DNA of 53,025 nt from UBA1181 sp045617845 (GTDB taxonomy: Bacteria; Bacteroidota; Bacteroidia; Bacteroidales; Paludibacteraceae). Positions within the stretch are counted from its first letter, which is position 1. Each line of letters starts with the position of its first letter. Made by a program: the position numbers and the translations under genes. The notes under the pieces were generated by a model, which was given only the letters and a program-made list of their open reading frames with translations, made no database searches and was not told the DNA's origin. The stretch lies in the NCBI GenBank assembly GCA_045617845.1, contig JAZLJL010000033.1:1-53025 (forward strand), read 5' to 3'. Below, piece after piece: positions 1 through 8,460 of this stretch.

Positions 1-1
1 G

Positions 2-109
2 CTTGCCTGGGAAAAAGACCGAAATAATGCGAACTCGAAAATCAAGTGGCAGTTTACAACAAATGATGCCAGAACTAAGTTGATCTCACTGTATCCTAAG
101 CTATCTTGA
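2..109 (+). pseudogene. IS630-family transposase, C-terminal end (partial at window edge)
   Basis: The frame starting at base 2 reads LAWEKDRNN, then KIKWQFTTNDAR, KLISLYP and a TGA stop. This matches the characteristic C-terminus of IS630-type transposases (WxxDRN, then WxFTTxDARxKLxxLYP), as I know the family. Only 35 codons lie in the window, so it cannot be judged whether the element is intact. It converges on tuf and occupies the place where secE and nusG normally follow tuf. Confidence 0.75.
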
Positions 110-138
110 TTTAAATACGAGTCGTTGAGACGCTACAC

Positions 139-166
139 TAGTTACAAACAAATATCTTTGTAACTA
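139..166. terminator. Perfect 10-bp inverted repeat between the transposase and tuf
   Basis: TAGTTACAAA and TTTGTAACTA form a perfect 10-bp stem around an 8-nt loop, followed on the plus strand by a short T run (TTTTTT at 172-177). It may be a terminator for the transposase or part of the IS end; the two cannot be separated here. The rest of 110-310 shows no gene. Confidence 0.4.
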
Positions 167-310
167 CAAACTTTTTTCATGCCTGTTAATAGGTATCGTT
201 TGTTCCTCACTCCTGAGAACTGCGTGCGTTTCATCTCGAACAGATGTCGCAAGGCAGTGTAGGTGCGGCGCGCGTTATGGGGAAATTCGAGGGTGGAGGT
301 TTGCATAAGA

Positions 311-1894
311 TTATAATCTTTCTAGTTCTTTGGCCCGTGCTTCTGAAATACCTAGTCTTATGCGCGACTTTTCAAGACGCTTACGTTCACGGACACCAAT
401 CTCCTCATAATCCTCGAGCATCTCTTGGTATTCGTCCAAGTATTCTTGTTCTTCCTCGGTTAAAGATGGACTAGGTATCTCCGCTTCTAATTGTTGTGCT
501 CGTTTTTCCGAGATACCCAATCGCACACGTTCTTTTTCGAGTCGCCTACGTTCACGAGGACCGATTTCTCCATAGTCTTCTAGAATCTCTTTAAAAGATT
601 CCAAATAATCCATTTCTTCTTCCGTTAACGTTCTTGATTTTGCATCATAAAAACTTTCGTTATTATCTTTAGAATAGGGAGAAACTATTGTTGTCGCTAT
701 TTTATTACTAGCCAATACTTCAATGATTTGTCCCTCGCCTATTGTGTGTCCTCCTTCCCTGATTGCGAATTGAAGTCCTTGTGAAATAGCACATGGTGTA
801 ATCAAAGTAACGTCAATTGTTACATGATCACCTGGCATTACCTTCTCAACGCCCTCTGGAAGCATGATCTCACCAGTAACGTCCATGGTACGGAGGTAGA
901 ACTGTGGACGGTAATGGTTGTGGAATGGAGTGTGACGACCACCCTCTTCCTTCTTCAAGATATAGACAGAAGCCTTGAATTCGGTGTGAGGAGTAACCTC
1001 GCCTGGCTTACAAAGAACCATACCACGTTTGATTTGATCCTTGTCGATACCACGGAGCAACAAACCAACGTTATCACCAGCCTCACCTTGATCCAACAAT
1101 TTACGGAACATCTCAACACCAGTAACAGTTGATTTCATTTTCTCAGCACCCAAACCGATGATTTCAACCTCATCACCAACCTTGATGATACCAGTTTCAA
1201 CACGACCAGTAGCAACAGTACCACGACCAGTGATTGAGAACACGTCCTCAACAGGCATCAAGAATGGCTTATCGATATCACGCTTAGGAAGCTCGATCCA
1301 GTTATCAACAGCATCCATCAACTCCATGATCTTGTCTTCCCATTGAGCTTCGCCATTCAAAGCACCGAGGGCAGAACCACGGATGAAAGGAGTGTTGTCA
1401 GCATCGAACTCATAGAAACCTAACAATTCGCGCATTTCCATCTCAACCAAATCCAACATCTCAGCGTCGTCAACCATATCACATTTGTTCATGAACACAA
1501 CCAAACGTGGTACGTTTACCTGGCGAGCCAAAAGGATGTGCTCACGAGTTTGAGGCATTGGTCCATCAGTTGCAGCAACCACGATGATTGCACCATCCAT
1601 CTGAGCGGCACCAGTTACCATGTTCTTCACATAGTCGGCGTGACCTGGACAGTCAACGTGTGCATAGTGGCGGTTTGCAGTTTGATACTCAACGTGAGAA
1701 GTGTTGATTGTGATACCACGCTCTTTCTCTTCAGGAGCATTATCGATCTGGTCGAAAGACTTTTGCTCAGAAAGACCCTTCTTTGCCAACACTGTTGTGA
1801 TAGCAGCGGTCAAAGTAGTTTTACCGTGGTCTACGTGACCAATAGTACCGATATTTACGTGCGGTTTGGAACGGTCGAATTGTTCTTTTGCCAT
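311..1894 (-). CDS. tuf: Elongation factor Tu with a 133-residue C-terminal repeat extension
   Basis: The first 394 residues are a complete EF-Tu: P-loop GHVDHGKT, switch I with ERGITI, DCPGH, NKCD, then domains II and III ending EGQIIEVL. This GTPase delivers aminoacyl-tRNA to the ribosome. The family normally stops near residue 394-395. Here a 28-residue Asn/Ser-rich linker follows, then two 48-residue helical repeats (each from LTEEE to RAxxLE, 33 of 48 positions identical) joined by AEIPSPS. The final 25-30 residues of domain III and the whole extension use codons (AGG, CGA, ATA, TTA, GGA) that are scarce in the body, where Arg is CGT. Domain III also has GGHTIGEG where EF-Tu normally has GGRTVGxG. 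It is the last gene of the rpsU-xerC-hpf-tRNA cluster. The function of the extension is unknown. Confidence 0.95.
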   Translation of the reverse strand: MAKEQFDRSKPHVNIGTIGHVDHGKTTLTAAITTVLAKKGLSEQKSFDQIDNAPEEKERGITINTSHVEYQTANRHYAHVDCPGHADYVKNMVTGAAQMDGAIIVVAATDGPMPQTREHILLARQVNVPRLVVFMNKCDMVDDAEMLDLVEMEMRELLGFYEFDADNTPFIRGSALGALNGEAQWEDKIMELMDAVDNWIELPKRDIDKPFLMPVEDVFSITGRGTVATGRVETGIIKVGDEVEIIGLGAEKMKSTVTGVEMFRKLLDQGEAGDNVGLLLRGIDKDQIKRGMVLCKPGEVTPHTEFKASVYILKKEEGGRHTPFHNHYRPQFYLRTMDVTGEIMLPEGVEKVMPGDHVTIDVTLITPCAISQGLQFAIREGGHTIGEGQIIEVLASNKIATTIVSPYSKDNNESFYDAKSRTLTEEEMDYLESFKEILEDYGEIGPRERRRLEKERVRLGISEKRAQQLEAEIPSPSLTEEEQEYLDEYQEMLEDYEEIGVRERKRLEKSRIRLGISEARAKELERL

Positions 1895-1950
1895 AATTTC
1901 AATTATTTAATTATTAATGTATAAACAATATGAACATATAAAAAAAATTG

Positions 1951-2022
<72 letters not shown>

Positions 2023-2028
2023 AACACG

Positions 2029-2101
2029 AGCGGAAGACGGGATTCGAACCCGCGACCCTCAGCTTGGAAGGCTGATGCTCTACCAACTGAGCTACTTCCG
2101 C
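2029..2101 (-). tRNA. tRNA-Gly (anticodon TCC)
   Basis: Acceptor stem GCGGAAG/CTTCCGC pairs fully. The anticodon stem TCAGC/GCTGA encloses CTTCCAA, giving anticodon TCC. The T arm is GCGGG-TTCGAAT-CCCGT. It is the third tRNA in the Thr-Tyr-Gly-Thr run before tuf. Confidence 0.95.
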
Positions 2102-2109
2102 ATTGGTTG

Positions 2110-2192
2110 TGGGTAGTGATGGATTCGAACCACCGAAGGCAAGAGCCAGCAGATTTACAGTCTGCCCCATTTGGCCACTCTGGTAACTACCC
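2110..2192 (-). tRNA. tRNA-Tyr (anticodon GTA)
   Basis: Acceptor stem GGGTAGT/ACTACCC pairs fully. The anticodon arm GCAGA-CTGTAAA-TCTGC gives anticodon GTA. The long variable arm and 83-nt length are typical of bacterial tRNA-Tyr. CCA is not encoded. Confidence 0.95.
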
Positions 2193-2253
2193 GGATATCT
2201 TTTCAGACACCTAAAAACAAAGTTAAGACTTTTAAAAGATCTCTTTATTTTCG

Positions 2254-2327
2254 AGCCTCTTGTCGGATTCGAACCAACGACCCCGAGATTACAAATCACG
2301 TGCTCTGGCCAACTGAGCTAAAGAGGC
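2254..2327 (-). tRNA. tRNA-Thr (anticodon TGT)
   Basis: Acceptor stem GCCTCTT/AAGAGGC pairs fully. The anticodon loop TTTGTAA gives TGT; its stem CGTGA/TCTCG has one U:U mismatch. The T arm is GTTGG-TTCGAAT-CCGAC. It is the first tRNA of the run. Confidence 0.93.
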
Positions 2328-2338
2328 ATTTCTCAAAA

Positions 2339-2370
2339 CAAGCCGTCCGAGGGTCTCTCGAAACGGCTTG
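2339..2370 (-). terminator. Hairpin between hpf and the tRNA run
   Basis: CAAGCCGT and ACGGCTTG form a perfect 8-bp outer stem with an inner CGAG/CTCG stem. On the minus strand it is followed by TTTTG. It probably terminates or attenuates the rpsU-xerC-hpf transcript before the tRNAs. Confidence 0.5.
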
Positions 2371-2411
2371 CAAATGTAGATATTATTTTTAATCCCGCAA
2401 AACTTTTCGAC

Positions 2412-2717
2412 TTATTTTTTTGCGTCATTTTGTTTTTCCTTGGTTTTCAACACGGAACGAATCATCGCATCCATAGAATTATCGAATGCTTCCTCGAAAG
2501 AATCAGCCGTTTTTGTCACGACCAACTCGTTTCCTGGCAACAAAACCTTCAGCATGACCTTTTTGTTCTCCGTCGTTTCAGGTTTAACCAACTCAAGTGT
2601 AACATCTGCAGACGTAATTCTGTCTGAATATTGTTCCAACTTAATTATTCTCTTTTGAATGAACTCTTCCAACTTCACTGTAGCGTCAAAATGAATCGCT
2701 TTCACTGTCACTTCCAT
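2412..2717 (-). CDS. hpf: Ribosome hibernation promoting factor, short form (HPF/RaiA family)
   Basis: The 101-residue protein reads MEVTVKAIHFDATVKLEEF, then a KLEQYSDRI segment and a basic C-terminus (KTKEKQNDAKK). This is the single-domain HPF/YfiA fold that binds the 30S decoding region in stationary phase. There is no long-form dimerisation domain. I prefer the Met at 2717 over the one at 2723 because AGGAGG lies 8 nt upstream of 2717 but only 2 nt upstream of 2723. It follows xerC by about 20 nt in a co-directional cluster. Confidence 0.9.
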   Translation of the reverse strand: MEVTVKAIHFDATVKLEEFIQKRIIKLEQYSDRITSADVTLELVKPETTENKKVMLKVLLPGNELVVTKTADSFEEAFDNSMDAMIRSVLKTKEKQNDAKK

Positions 2718-2738
2718 GGTCATTTCCTCCTAAAAAAT

Positions 2739-3632
2739 TTAAGCTCTCGGATGAGCTAGTTTGTAATTCTTTTGTAATTGTTCAAAAGTTGTATGCGTAT
2801 ATACCTCCGTCGCTGCCAAATTCGCATGTCCCAACAAATCTTTCACCGCCTCAAGCTCCGCCCCATTGTTCAGCATCGCCGTGGCGAATGTGTGTCTGAG
2901 CACGTGCGGGCTCCTCTTCGACAAGGAACTGACTAACGTAATATACTTGTGCACGACCCTGTAGACCAGCATTGGATAGAGCGGTTCGCCATTAGGCCGC
3001 AGGAAAAAAGTCCCTGAACGGACGGGCACCTCCTCATTCCTAACAGACAAATACGCGAGCATCGAGTTCTTCAAAGACTCACCAAACGGCACATAACGCT
3101 GTTTGTTTCTCTTTCCGTTGACTAGAACCGTCTGCGCCTGAAGGTCAACGTCCGTGTCCTTCATGGCAATCAACTCGGAAAGACGGATGCCTAACGTATA
3201 AAAGGTCTCCATGATCAACTCGTCGCGCACTGCCTCGTACCCCTCACCAAACACATCGGCGCTGCCAGAAAACAACTCCGACATCTCATCCTCCCTAAGG
3301 AACTTGGGCAACCGTTTCTGTCTCTTCGGGGAGACGACGCCATTCATCGGGTTCTTCTCCACCTCCCCGTTCCTGAGGAGATACGAGAAAAAGGACTTCA
3401 GCGCCGAGAGCCTTCGGTTGACAGACGAAGCGGAGGCTCCCGCCTCCATCATGGAAACGATCCACTCCCTAACCAAACTTGAGTCCACCTTGTCCGGGGC
3501 GAACTCTTCCACCCCGCATCGCTCAATAACGAACTTCTCGAATTGCGATAGGTCAGTCTGATATGAAACAAAAGTATGAGAAGAGTAGCCCTTCTCATAC
3601 TTTATATATTGCAGAAATCTATCAATCAACAT
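2739..3632 (-). CDS. xerC: Site-specific tyrosine recombinase XerC/XerD type
   Basis: At 297 residues it is the usual Xer length. The N-terminal SAM-like DNA-binding domain covers about residues 1-90. The catalytic domain carries R150 (LGIRLSEL), K174 (NGKRNKQR), H243 and R246 (HVLRH), H269 (LGHANL) and nucleophile Y278 (EVYTH). The role is chromosome dimer resolution at dif. The location between rpsU and hpf is typical for Bacteroidales. XerC and XerD cannot be told apart from sequence alone, so the symbol is a working name. Confidence 0.88.
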   Translation of the reverse strand: MLIDRFLQYIKYEKGYSSHTFVSYQTDLSQFEKFVIERCGVEEFAPDKVDSSLVREWIVSMMEAGASASSVNRRLSALKSFFSYLLRNGEVEKNPMNGVVSPKRQKRLPKFLREDEMSELFSGSADVFGEGYEAVRDELIMETFYTLGIRLSELIAMKDTDVDLQAQTVLVNGKRNKQRYVPFGESLKNSMLAYLSVRNEEVPVRSGTFFLRPNGEPLYPMLVYRVVHKYITLVSSLSKRSPHVLRHTFATAMLNNGAELEAVKDLLGHANLAATEVYTHTTFEQLQKNYKLAHPRA

Positions 3633-3710
3633 ACGAAGAAGGTATTGCTTACAAGCTTTGTACGAATATACAAAACTTATTTATATTATGCAATACCCTA
3701 CTGCTTTTTT

Positions 3711-3902
3711 TTATTCCTCCGTACGTCTCAACTGTTGCACGTAGATGGCGTGCATCATCTGTTGACGTTTAACCACTGACGGCTTGTCAAATTGTTGTCT
3801 CTTACGCAACTCTTTGATAACACCAGTTTTTTCAAACTTTCTCTTAAATTTCTTCAAGGCTTTTTCAATGTTTTCGCCTTCTTTTACTGGAACTACGATC
3901 AT
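3711..3902 (-). CDS. rpsU: 30S ribosomal protein bS21
   Basis: A 63-residue basic protein starting MIVVPVKEGENIEKALKKFK, with the KFEKTGVIKELRKRQ core of bS21. It assembles late on the 30S platform near the 3' end of 16S rRNA. It is the first gene of the minus-strand cluster and ends 78 bases before xerC. The C-terminal extension past RKR is short, as in other Bacteroidota. Confidence 0.95.
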   Translation of the reverse strand: MIVVPVKEGENIEKALKKFKRKFEKTGVIKELRKRQQFDKPSVVKRQQMMHAIYVQQLRRTEE

Positions 3903-3944
3903 AATTTATTTTTAAGTTTTATATTAGTCTTCAAAAAGCGACCG

Positions 3945-3976
3945 CAAAAATAGACATTCTTTTTTTAATCCGCAAC
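3945..3976 (-). promoter_or_regulatory. Bacteroidota-type promoter for the rpsU cluster
   Basis: On the minus strand GTTG is followed after 20 nt by TATTTTTG, matching the primary-sigma consensus of this phylum (TTTG, 19-21 nt, TAnnTTTG) except for the first base of the -33 box. It lies about 40 nt upstream of the rpsU start. Confidence 0.6.
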
Positions 3977-4028
3977 GTTTTGGAACAAGTTTTTTCTACC
4001 TTATTTTTTTCTTATGTTCTTTTTTTCA

Positions 4029-4036
4029 TAACTTTA
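4029..4036 (+). promoter_or_regulatory. Possible -7 box for pepT
   Basis: TAACTTTA followed by CGG resembles TAnnTTTG, with one mismatch, 28 nt before the chosen pepT start. No clear -33 TTTG is seen; the upstream region is only T-rich. Confidence 0.35.
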
Positions 4037-4063
4037 CGGAACAATTCATTAAATCGAACGTGT

Positions 4064-5284
4064 ATGGACATTCTGATTAACCGATTCATGAAGTACGTCA
4101 CGATGGAGACCACATCCGACGAATCTAGCGACAACTGCCCGAGCACTAACGGACAATTAGTTTTGGCCAACTACTTGGTTGACGAGTTAATTAAACTTGG
4201 CGCTAAAGATGTCTCTTTAGACGACAACGGATACGTCATGGCGACGATTCCGTCCAATATCGAGAAAGAGGTGCCCATCATCGGTTTTATCGCACACATG
4301 GATACCAGCCCGGAGGCTTCCGGCAAGGATGTCAAACCTAAAATCGTGAGGTTCAGTGGGGCGGACGTCCTTATTAATAAGGAGAAGAACATTTTCCTTT
4401 CCATGGCAGACTTCCCCGAAATGGAGGCGTTCCTCGGTCAAGACGTGATCGTCAGCGACGGAACCACCTTATTGGGTGCGGACGACAAAGCAGGCATCGC
4501 AGAGATAATGACCATGGTGGAAATGATGAAGGACGACCCCTCGATCAAGCACGGAGAAATCCGCATCGCCTTCACTCCGGACGAGGAGATCGGGCGTGGA
4601 GCGGACAAGTTCGACGTCAAGAAATTCGGTGCGCAATGGGCCTATACAGTCGACGGCGGCGCCATCGGAGAGATTCAATACGAGAACTTCAACGCGGCGG
4701 TCGCCGAAATCAACATCACAGGCAGAAACGTCCATCCAGGCGAAGCCAAAGGGAAAATGATCAATGCGGCGAGAATAGCAGCTGCCATTCAGACCTCCTT
4801 GCCGTTCTCGGAAGTGCCCGAGAAAACCGACGGACACGAGGGTTTCTTCCACACGCTCGAAGTGAGCTGCACTCCAGAGAAGGGATATATGAAAATGCTG
4901 ATTAGGGACCACGACAGAGGCCGTTTCGAATACAAGAAAGATTTGCTCCGCAAGAACTGCGAGCTCATCAACATCCAATATGGAGGCGGCGGTATCGACC
5001 TCTCCATCAAAGACCAATATTACAACATGAAAGAGATGATCATCCCTTGCATGAAAATCGTGGACATCGTCAAAGAGGCGATGCTGAAATGCGACGTCAT
5101 CCCGAAACCATCTCCTATCAGAGGTGGGACAGACGGTGCGACGCTCTCCTTCAAAGGGCTGCCTTGCCCTAACATATTCACAGGCGGCATGAATTTCCAC
5201 AGTAGATTCGAATACATTCCTATCCGCTCCATGGTTTCCGCCGTGAACGTGCTTACGGAAATTTGCAAAATCGTCGCGAGATGA
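4064..5284 (+). CDS. pepT: Peptidase T, tripeptide aminopeptidase (M20B)
   Basis: The 406-residue protein has the full set of M20 two-zinc ligands: H78 and D80 (AHMDTSPEASG), D140 (LLGADDKAG), E174/E175 (TPDEEIGRGADKF), D197 (TVDGGAIGE), and a C-terminal His in GGMNFHSRFEY. It removes the N-terminal residue from tripeptides in the cytosol. The open frame extends to 3980, but residues before MDILINRF are low-complexity, hydrophobic and upstream of the likely promoter, so I start at 4064. The stop overlaps the next start (ATGA), indicating translational coupling with the radical SAM gene. Confidence 0.93.
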   Translation: MDILINRFMKYVTMETTSDESSDNCPSTNGQLVLANYLVDELIKLGAKDVSLDDNGYVMATIPSNIEKEVPIIGFIAHMDTSPEASGKDVKPKIVRFSGADVLINKEKNIFLSMADFPEMEAFLGQDVIVSDGTTLLGADDKAGIAEIMTMVEMMKDDPSIKHGEIRIAFTPDEEIGRGADKFDVKKFGAQWAYTVDGGAIGEIQYENFNAAVAEINITGRNVHPGEAKGKMINAARIAAAIQTSLPFSEVPEKTDGHEGFFHTLEVSCTPEKGYMKMLIRDHDRGRFEYKKDLLRKNCELINIQYGGGGIDLSIKDQYYNMKEMIIPCMKIVDIVKEAMLKCDVIPKPSPIRGGTDGATLSFKGLPCPNIFTGGMNFHSRFEYIPIRSMVSAVNVLTEICKIVAR

Positions 5285-7074
5285 AAGTTTCACTATTCAC
5301 CCCACCCCTCACGCAACTCAACACGCCCTACCCCGCCGTGGCTTACCTTACCGGTTTCCTACGGAGCAAAGGTTACGACGTGGGGCAGCATGATTTGGGC
5401 ATAGAACTGATCCATAAAATTTACACAAAGGAGTTTCTCTCCCGTCTCTTCGCAGAAACGGAGGGGAAGAAAATGGGGAAGAAAACAAGACGCATATTCT
5501 CCTCGCACCCTGAATACATCGCCTGCACGGGAAGCGTCATCCGTTTCCTAACAGGCAAGGACCTATCCCTTTCGGAACGGATCGCCAACCGCACGTTATT
5601 ACCGGAAGGTCCACGCTTCGACAACATCGGCGACCTCGAATGGGCTTTCGGTTCCTGCGGGACGCTCGACGCGGCGAAACATATCGCGACATTATTCATC
5701 GAAGATATAGCGGACTATATCCGCGAGATGGTGGACCCGCATTTCGATCTGACCAAATACGCAGAATACATATCCAACTATGCGCCGGACTTCGACGGTA
5801 TTGAAACGGAGCTTCAAAAAGAGCCTTCACTGCTTGATCAAGTAACACTCGAAATCCTGGAGAACATCATTCAAACGGAGCAACCCGAAGTGGTGGGATT
5901 CTCCGTCCCATTTCCAGGATGTCTCTACTCCGCACTAAAATGCGCGCAATGGATCAAGCGCAACAAGCCTGAAATCACTATCGCAATGGGCGGCGGGTTC
6001 GTCAACACGGAGCTGCGCACCATCAGCGACAAGCGTATTTTCCAATATGTGGATTACCTTTTATATGACGACGGGGAACTACCGCTGCTGCGACTCTGCG
6101 AGCATCGGCAAGGAATCATCGGCAAGGAATCGCTCATTCGGGCGCTTTGGCTGGAAGACGATAAAATAACGGGGAGCTGCGACTCCACGGAAAATCTCTC
6201 CGCGGAAGAAGACTACACGCCCGATTTCACTGGGCTACCGATGGATAAATACTTCTCCATGTCGGAGACGCTCAACCCGATGCACCGTCTTTGGACCAAC
6301 GGCAAATGGAACAAGATGGTGATGGCGCACGGCTGTTACTGGGCGAAATGCGCCTTCTGCGACACCTCATTAGACTATATCAAACGTTACAAGGCGCCCG
6401 ATGCGAAGCGGTTCGTGGACAAGATGGAGGAGGTGATGCGGCAGACGGGCGAAAGCGGCTTCCATTTCGTGGACGAAGCCTTGCCACCCAAATTATTGAA
6501 GGAAGTGGCGCAAGAGATCCTTAACCGCAAGCTCATCGTCTCCTATTGGGGGAACATCCGTTTCGACAAATCTTACACGCCAGAGCTCTGCCAACTTCTT
6601 TCGCTCTCCGGTTGCATTGCTGTATCGGGTGGCATCGAGGTGGCGTCAGACCGTCTGCTCAAACTAATGAACAAAGGTGTGACAGTGGAACAAGTAAAAG
6701 AAACGACACGAAACCTTACCGAGGCGGGCATCATGGTCCACGCCTACCTCATGTACGGTTTTCCGACCGAGACCCACAAAGAGACCATGGATGCACTGAG
6801 GAACGTCCGCGACATGTTCCGTGATGGTCTGTTGCAATCGGCACACTGGCATAGGTACGCCATGACAATCCACAGTCCATCCGGCAAGAATCCTGAGCAA
6901 TACGGAGCAAAGAGTTGCGGAGAACAACATAATCCATTCTGCAACAACGAAATAGACTACGATTATCAATTCGATTACGATTTGGACAAAGTCGGTGCGG
7001 GACTTTCGCACGCCACCTACAACTACATGCACGGACTCGGGTTCGAGATTCCGCTGAAGGAATGGTTTAAGTAA
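5281..7074 (+). CDS. B12-binding-type radical SAM protein
   Basis: A 597-residue protein. The N-terminus (about 1-50, FTPPLTQLNTPYPAVAYLTGFLRS) and a second segment near 195-265 (PEVVGFSVPFPG, then AMGGGFVNTELR) resemble the cobalamin-binding half of MiaB/BchE-like radical SAM enzymes. The cluster motif CYWAKCAFC supplies C352, C357 and C360 (Cx4Cx2C), followed by a radical SAM barrel with SGGIEVAS and MYGFPTET. The substrate is not recognisable. The start at 5281 (MKVSLFTPP) overlaps the pepT stop by 4 nt; the upstream Met at 5263 lies inside pepT. The DxHxxG cobalamin motif is not clear, so corrinoid binding is inferred from the family. Confidence 0.85.
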   Translation: MKVSLFTPPLTQLNTPYPAVAYLTGFLRSKGYDVGQHDLGIELIHKIYTKEFLSRLFAETEGKKMGKKTRRIFSSHPEYIACTGSVIRFLTGKDLSLSERIANRTLLPEGPRFDNIGDLEWAFGSCGTLDAAKHIATLFIEDIADYIREMVDPHFDLTKYAEYISNYAPDFDGIETELQKEPSLLDQVTLEILENIIQTEQPEVVGFSVPFPGCLYSALKCAQWIKRNKPEITIAMGGGFVNTELRTISDKRIFQYVDYLLYDDGELPLLRLCEHRQGIIGKESLIRALWLEDDKITGSCDSTENLSAEEDYTPDFTGLPMDKYFSMSETLNPMHRLWTNGKWNKMVMAHGCYWAKCAFCDTSLDYIKRYKAPDAKRFVDKMEEVMRQTGESGFHFVDEALPPKLLKEVAQEILNRKLIVSYWGNIRFDKSYTPELCQLLSLSGCIAVSGGIEVASDRLLKLMNKGVTVEQVKETTRNLTEAGIMVHAYLMYGFPTETHKETMDALRNVRDMFRDGLLQSAHWHRYAMTIHSPSGKNPEQYGAKSCGEQHNPFCNNEIDYDYQFDYDLDKVGAGLSHATYNYMHGLGFEIPLKEWFK

Positions 7075-7106
7075 AAAACGGATGCAAAAAAGAAGTTGAA
7101 TAATAA

Positions 7107-7244
7107 AAATCCTTGTTTGGAGGTTCATTTTCAGAATTCAACATTGATGGAACCCGCACAAAAGGGATAATCAAACTGACAAGCAACCCCATAGAATCAG
7201 TTTCCAGACTGGATATTTCCTTAGGTCTCCGCTTCGGAAAATAA
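7107..7244 (+). pseudogene. Possible 3' remnant of an outer-membrane barrel gene
   Basis: After a stop at 7104 the frame reads KSLFGGSFSEFNIDG, a short connecting segment, then SVSRLDISLGLRFGK and TAA. The alternating final strand ending in FGK looks like the last strand of a beta-barrel. There is no start codon or upstream body, so this is at most a decayed tail. Confidence 0.3.
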
Positions 7245-7264
7245 CGGAAAGAAAAAATTATTGA

Positions 7265-7306
7265 AACGCTTCCCTATCCAACACTTCGGACGGGAAGCGT
7301 TTTTTC
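7265..7306 (+). terminator. Rho-independent terminator after the radical SAM gene
   Basis: AACGCTTCCC and GGGAAGCGTT form a perfect 10-bp stem with a 17-nt loop, followed by TTTTTC. It ends the pepT operon and faces the minus-strand gene beyond. Confidence 0.85.
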
Positions 7307-7329
7307 ATATTATCACCGACACCAACATT

Positions 7330-7833
7330 TCACTCATAATCATTCTGCCTAAAAATCTGATACACGCCCGCCTTTAACGCCTGTCTAATCTCTTCATCCA
7401 GTTTCGCGACGTCGTAATCCGTCTCCCAATATTCATCCTCCGGCACATGCTTGTAACCCAACAAATAATCGGTACGGAGACGACCGACGAAATAGTTCGT
7501 GAAAAACGCCTCATTGATATTCAATGCTTCATCCGAATATCTGCCTTCCATAAACATGCGCACGCCTAACGGGATGCGAAGAGTGGAACAATTCGCAATA
7601 TAATCAGCGAAGCCCTCACATTTCCATCCTTCAAAAAATGTTTTTACAATTGATTTCATAAATCCCAAGTGCTCGTACTCATACATATGAATTAATTCAT
7701 GAGAAATAACCTGATCAATATATGACACACAGACTACAGTATCAGACACGACCATCGAATCTTTTGCAAAAGTTCTAAACGTAGAATAACGTAATTGGGG
7801 CTCGACTTTGTGCTCCGGTTGACGAGCCAACAA
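7330..7833 (-). pseudogene. C-terminal part of a frameshifted zinc-metallopeptidase-like protein
   Basis: This frame carries VISHELIHMYEYEHLG, a HExxH zinc site, then GWKCEGFADYIAN, where the Glu may be the third ligand. It begins at a non-ATG codon (TTG) within the previous ORF, with no ribosome binding site. Together with the ORF at 7775-8152 it would make a normal membrane-anchored protein of about 270 residues, so a single-base shift near 7825-7845 has probably split one gene. A sequencing error is an alternative. The family is not recognised beyond the zinc motif. Confidence 0.55.
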
Positions 7834-8152
7834 CCAAACTCCTCAAAACATATTCCAAGTTCGTTTCACAAAAGCAAAGATTAACTTTCAGCGGAGTATC
7901 AATACCTTTATTTTTTATACGTTGTATGCCATAATTGACATAGGCGATGATGGAATCCCGATCAAAAGTATAGTTATCACTCACATAAATTGAAACATTT
8001 CCATTGTTGGATATCTTTTCCGTTTTAATCAACACAGCGTAAGACAACACAAAAAAAGTCAAAATGACTGCCAAAATTGGATATACTATTTGTTTCAACA
8101 AAAACTTCAACACCTTGTTCTCTGGATAAATTTTCAACTTAGGGAACCTCAT
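7775..8152 (-). pseudogene. N-terminal, membrane-anchored part of the same frameshifted gene
   Basis: From MRFPKLKIYPENK there is one strong membrane helix (about residues 18-42, IVYPILAVILTFFVLSYAVLI), then a predicted extracytoplasmic segment rich in Asp and Asn up to CFCETNLEYVLRSL. After that the frame runs on for about 20 unrelated-looking residues to a stop at 7775, while the metallopeptidase part continues in another frame. The open frame extends to 8206 only through a GTG start; the ATG at 8152 is the better start. Confidence 0.5.
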
Positions 8153-8438
8153 TTTTTCTAAGATATTTATTTTTTTCTTTGTAATAAACAATAATAGCAG
8201 GAACACTCACGACGCATTTTCGGAAGAATAGCCCAGTTGCTCCAACGTCACACAAAGGAAAAGAATTATTTGCAAACAATAAATATTGTTATTTTTTTAT
8301 AAAAGAACCAATACCAACACATTCATCAAACAACCATAACAGAAACAATATAAATCTCGCGGGGGAGGAAACAATCCAGGCATGTCTATGAATCATCACC
8401 TCGGAAAAACAAATAACATTATTTTCACCAAATCTTAT

Positions 8439-8446
8439 TACCTTTG
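8439..8446 (+). promoter_or_regulatory. Likely -7 box for the NSS symporter
   Basis: TACCTTTG followed by CC is a full match to TAnnTTTG and sits 14 nt before the ATG, implying a very short leader. No good TTTG -33 box is visible. The rest of 8153-8460 holds an A/T-rich palindrome near 8275-8290 (AACAATA/TATTGTT followed by T7) and no gene. Confidence 0.5.
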
Positions 8447-8460
8447 CCAAAAATCGTCTC

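Noticed and set aside
4469..5293. A 274-codon minus-strand ORF opposite pepT.
   Set aside because: It is rich in His, Val and Asp in a way typical of antisense shadows, and pepT is unambiguous.
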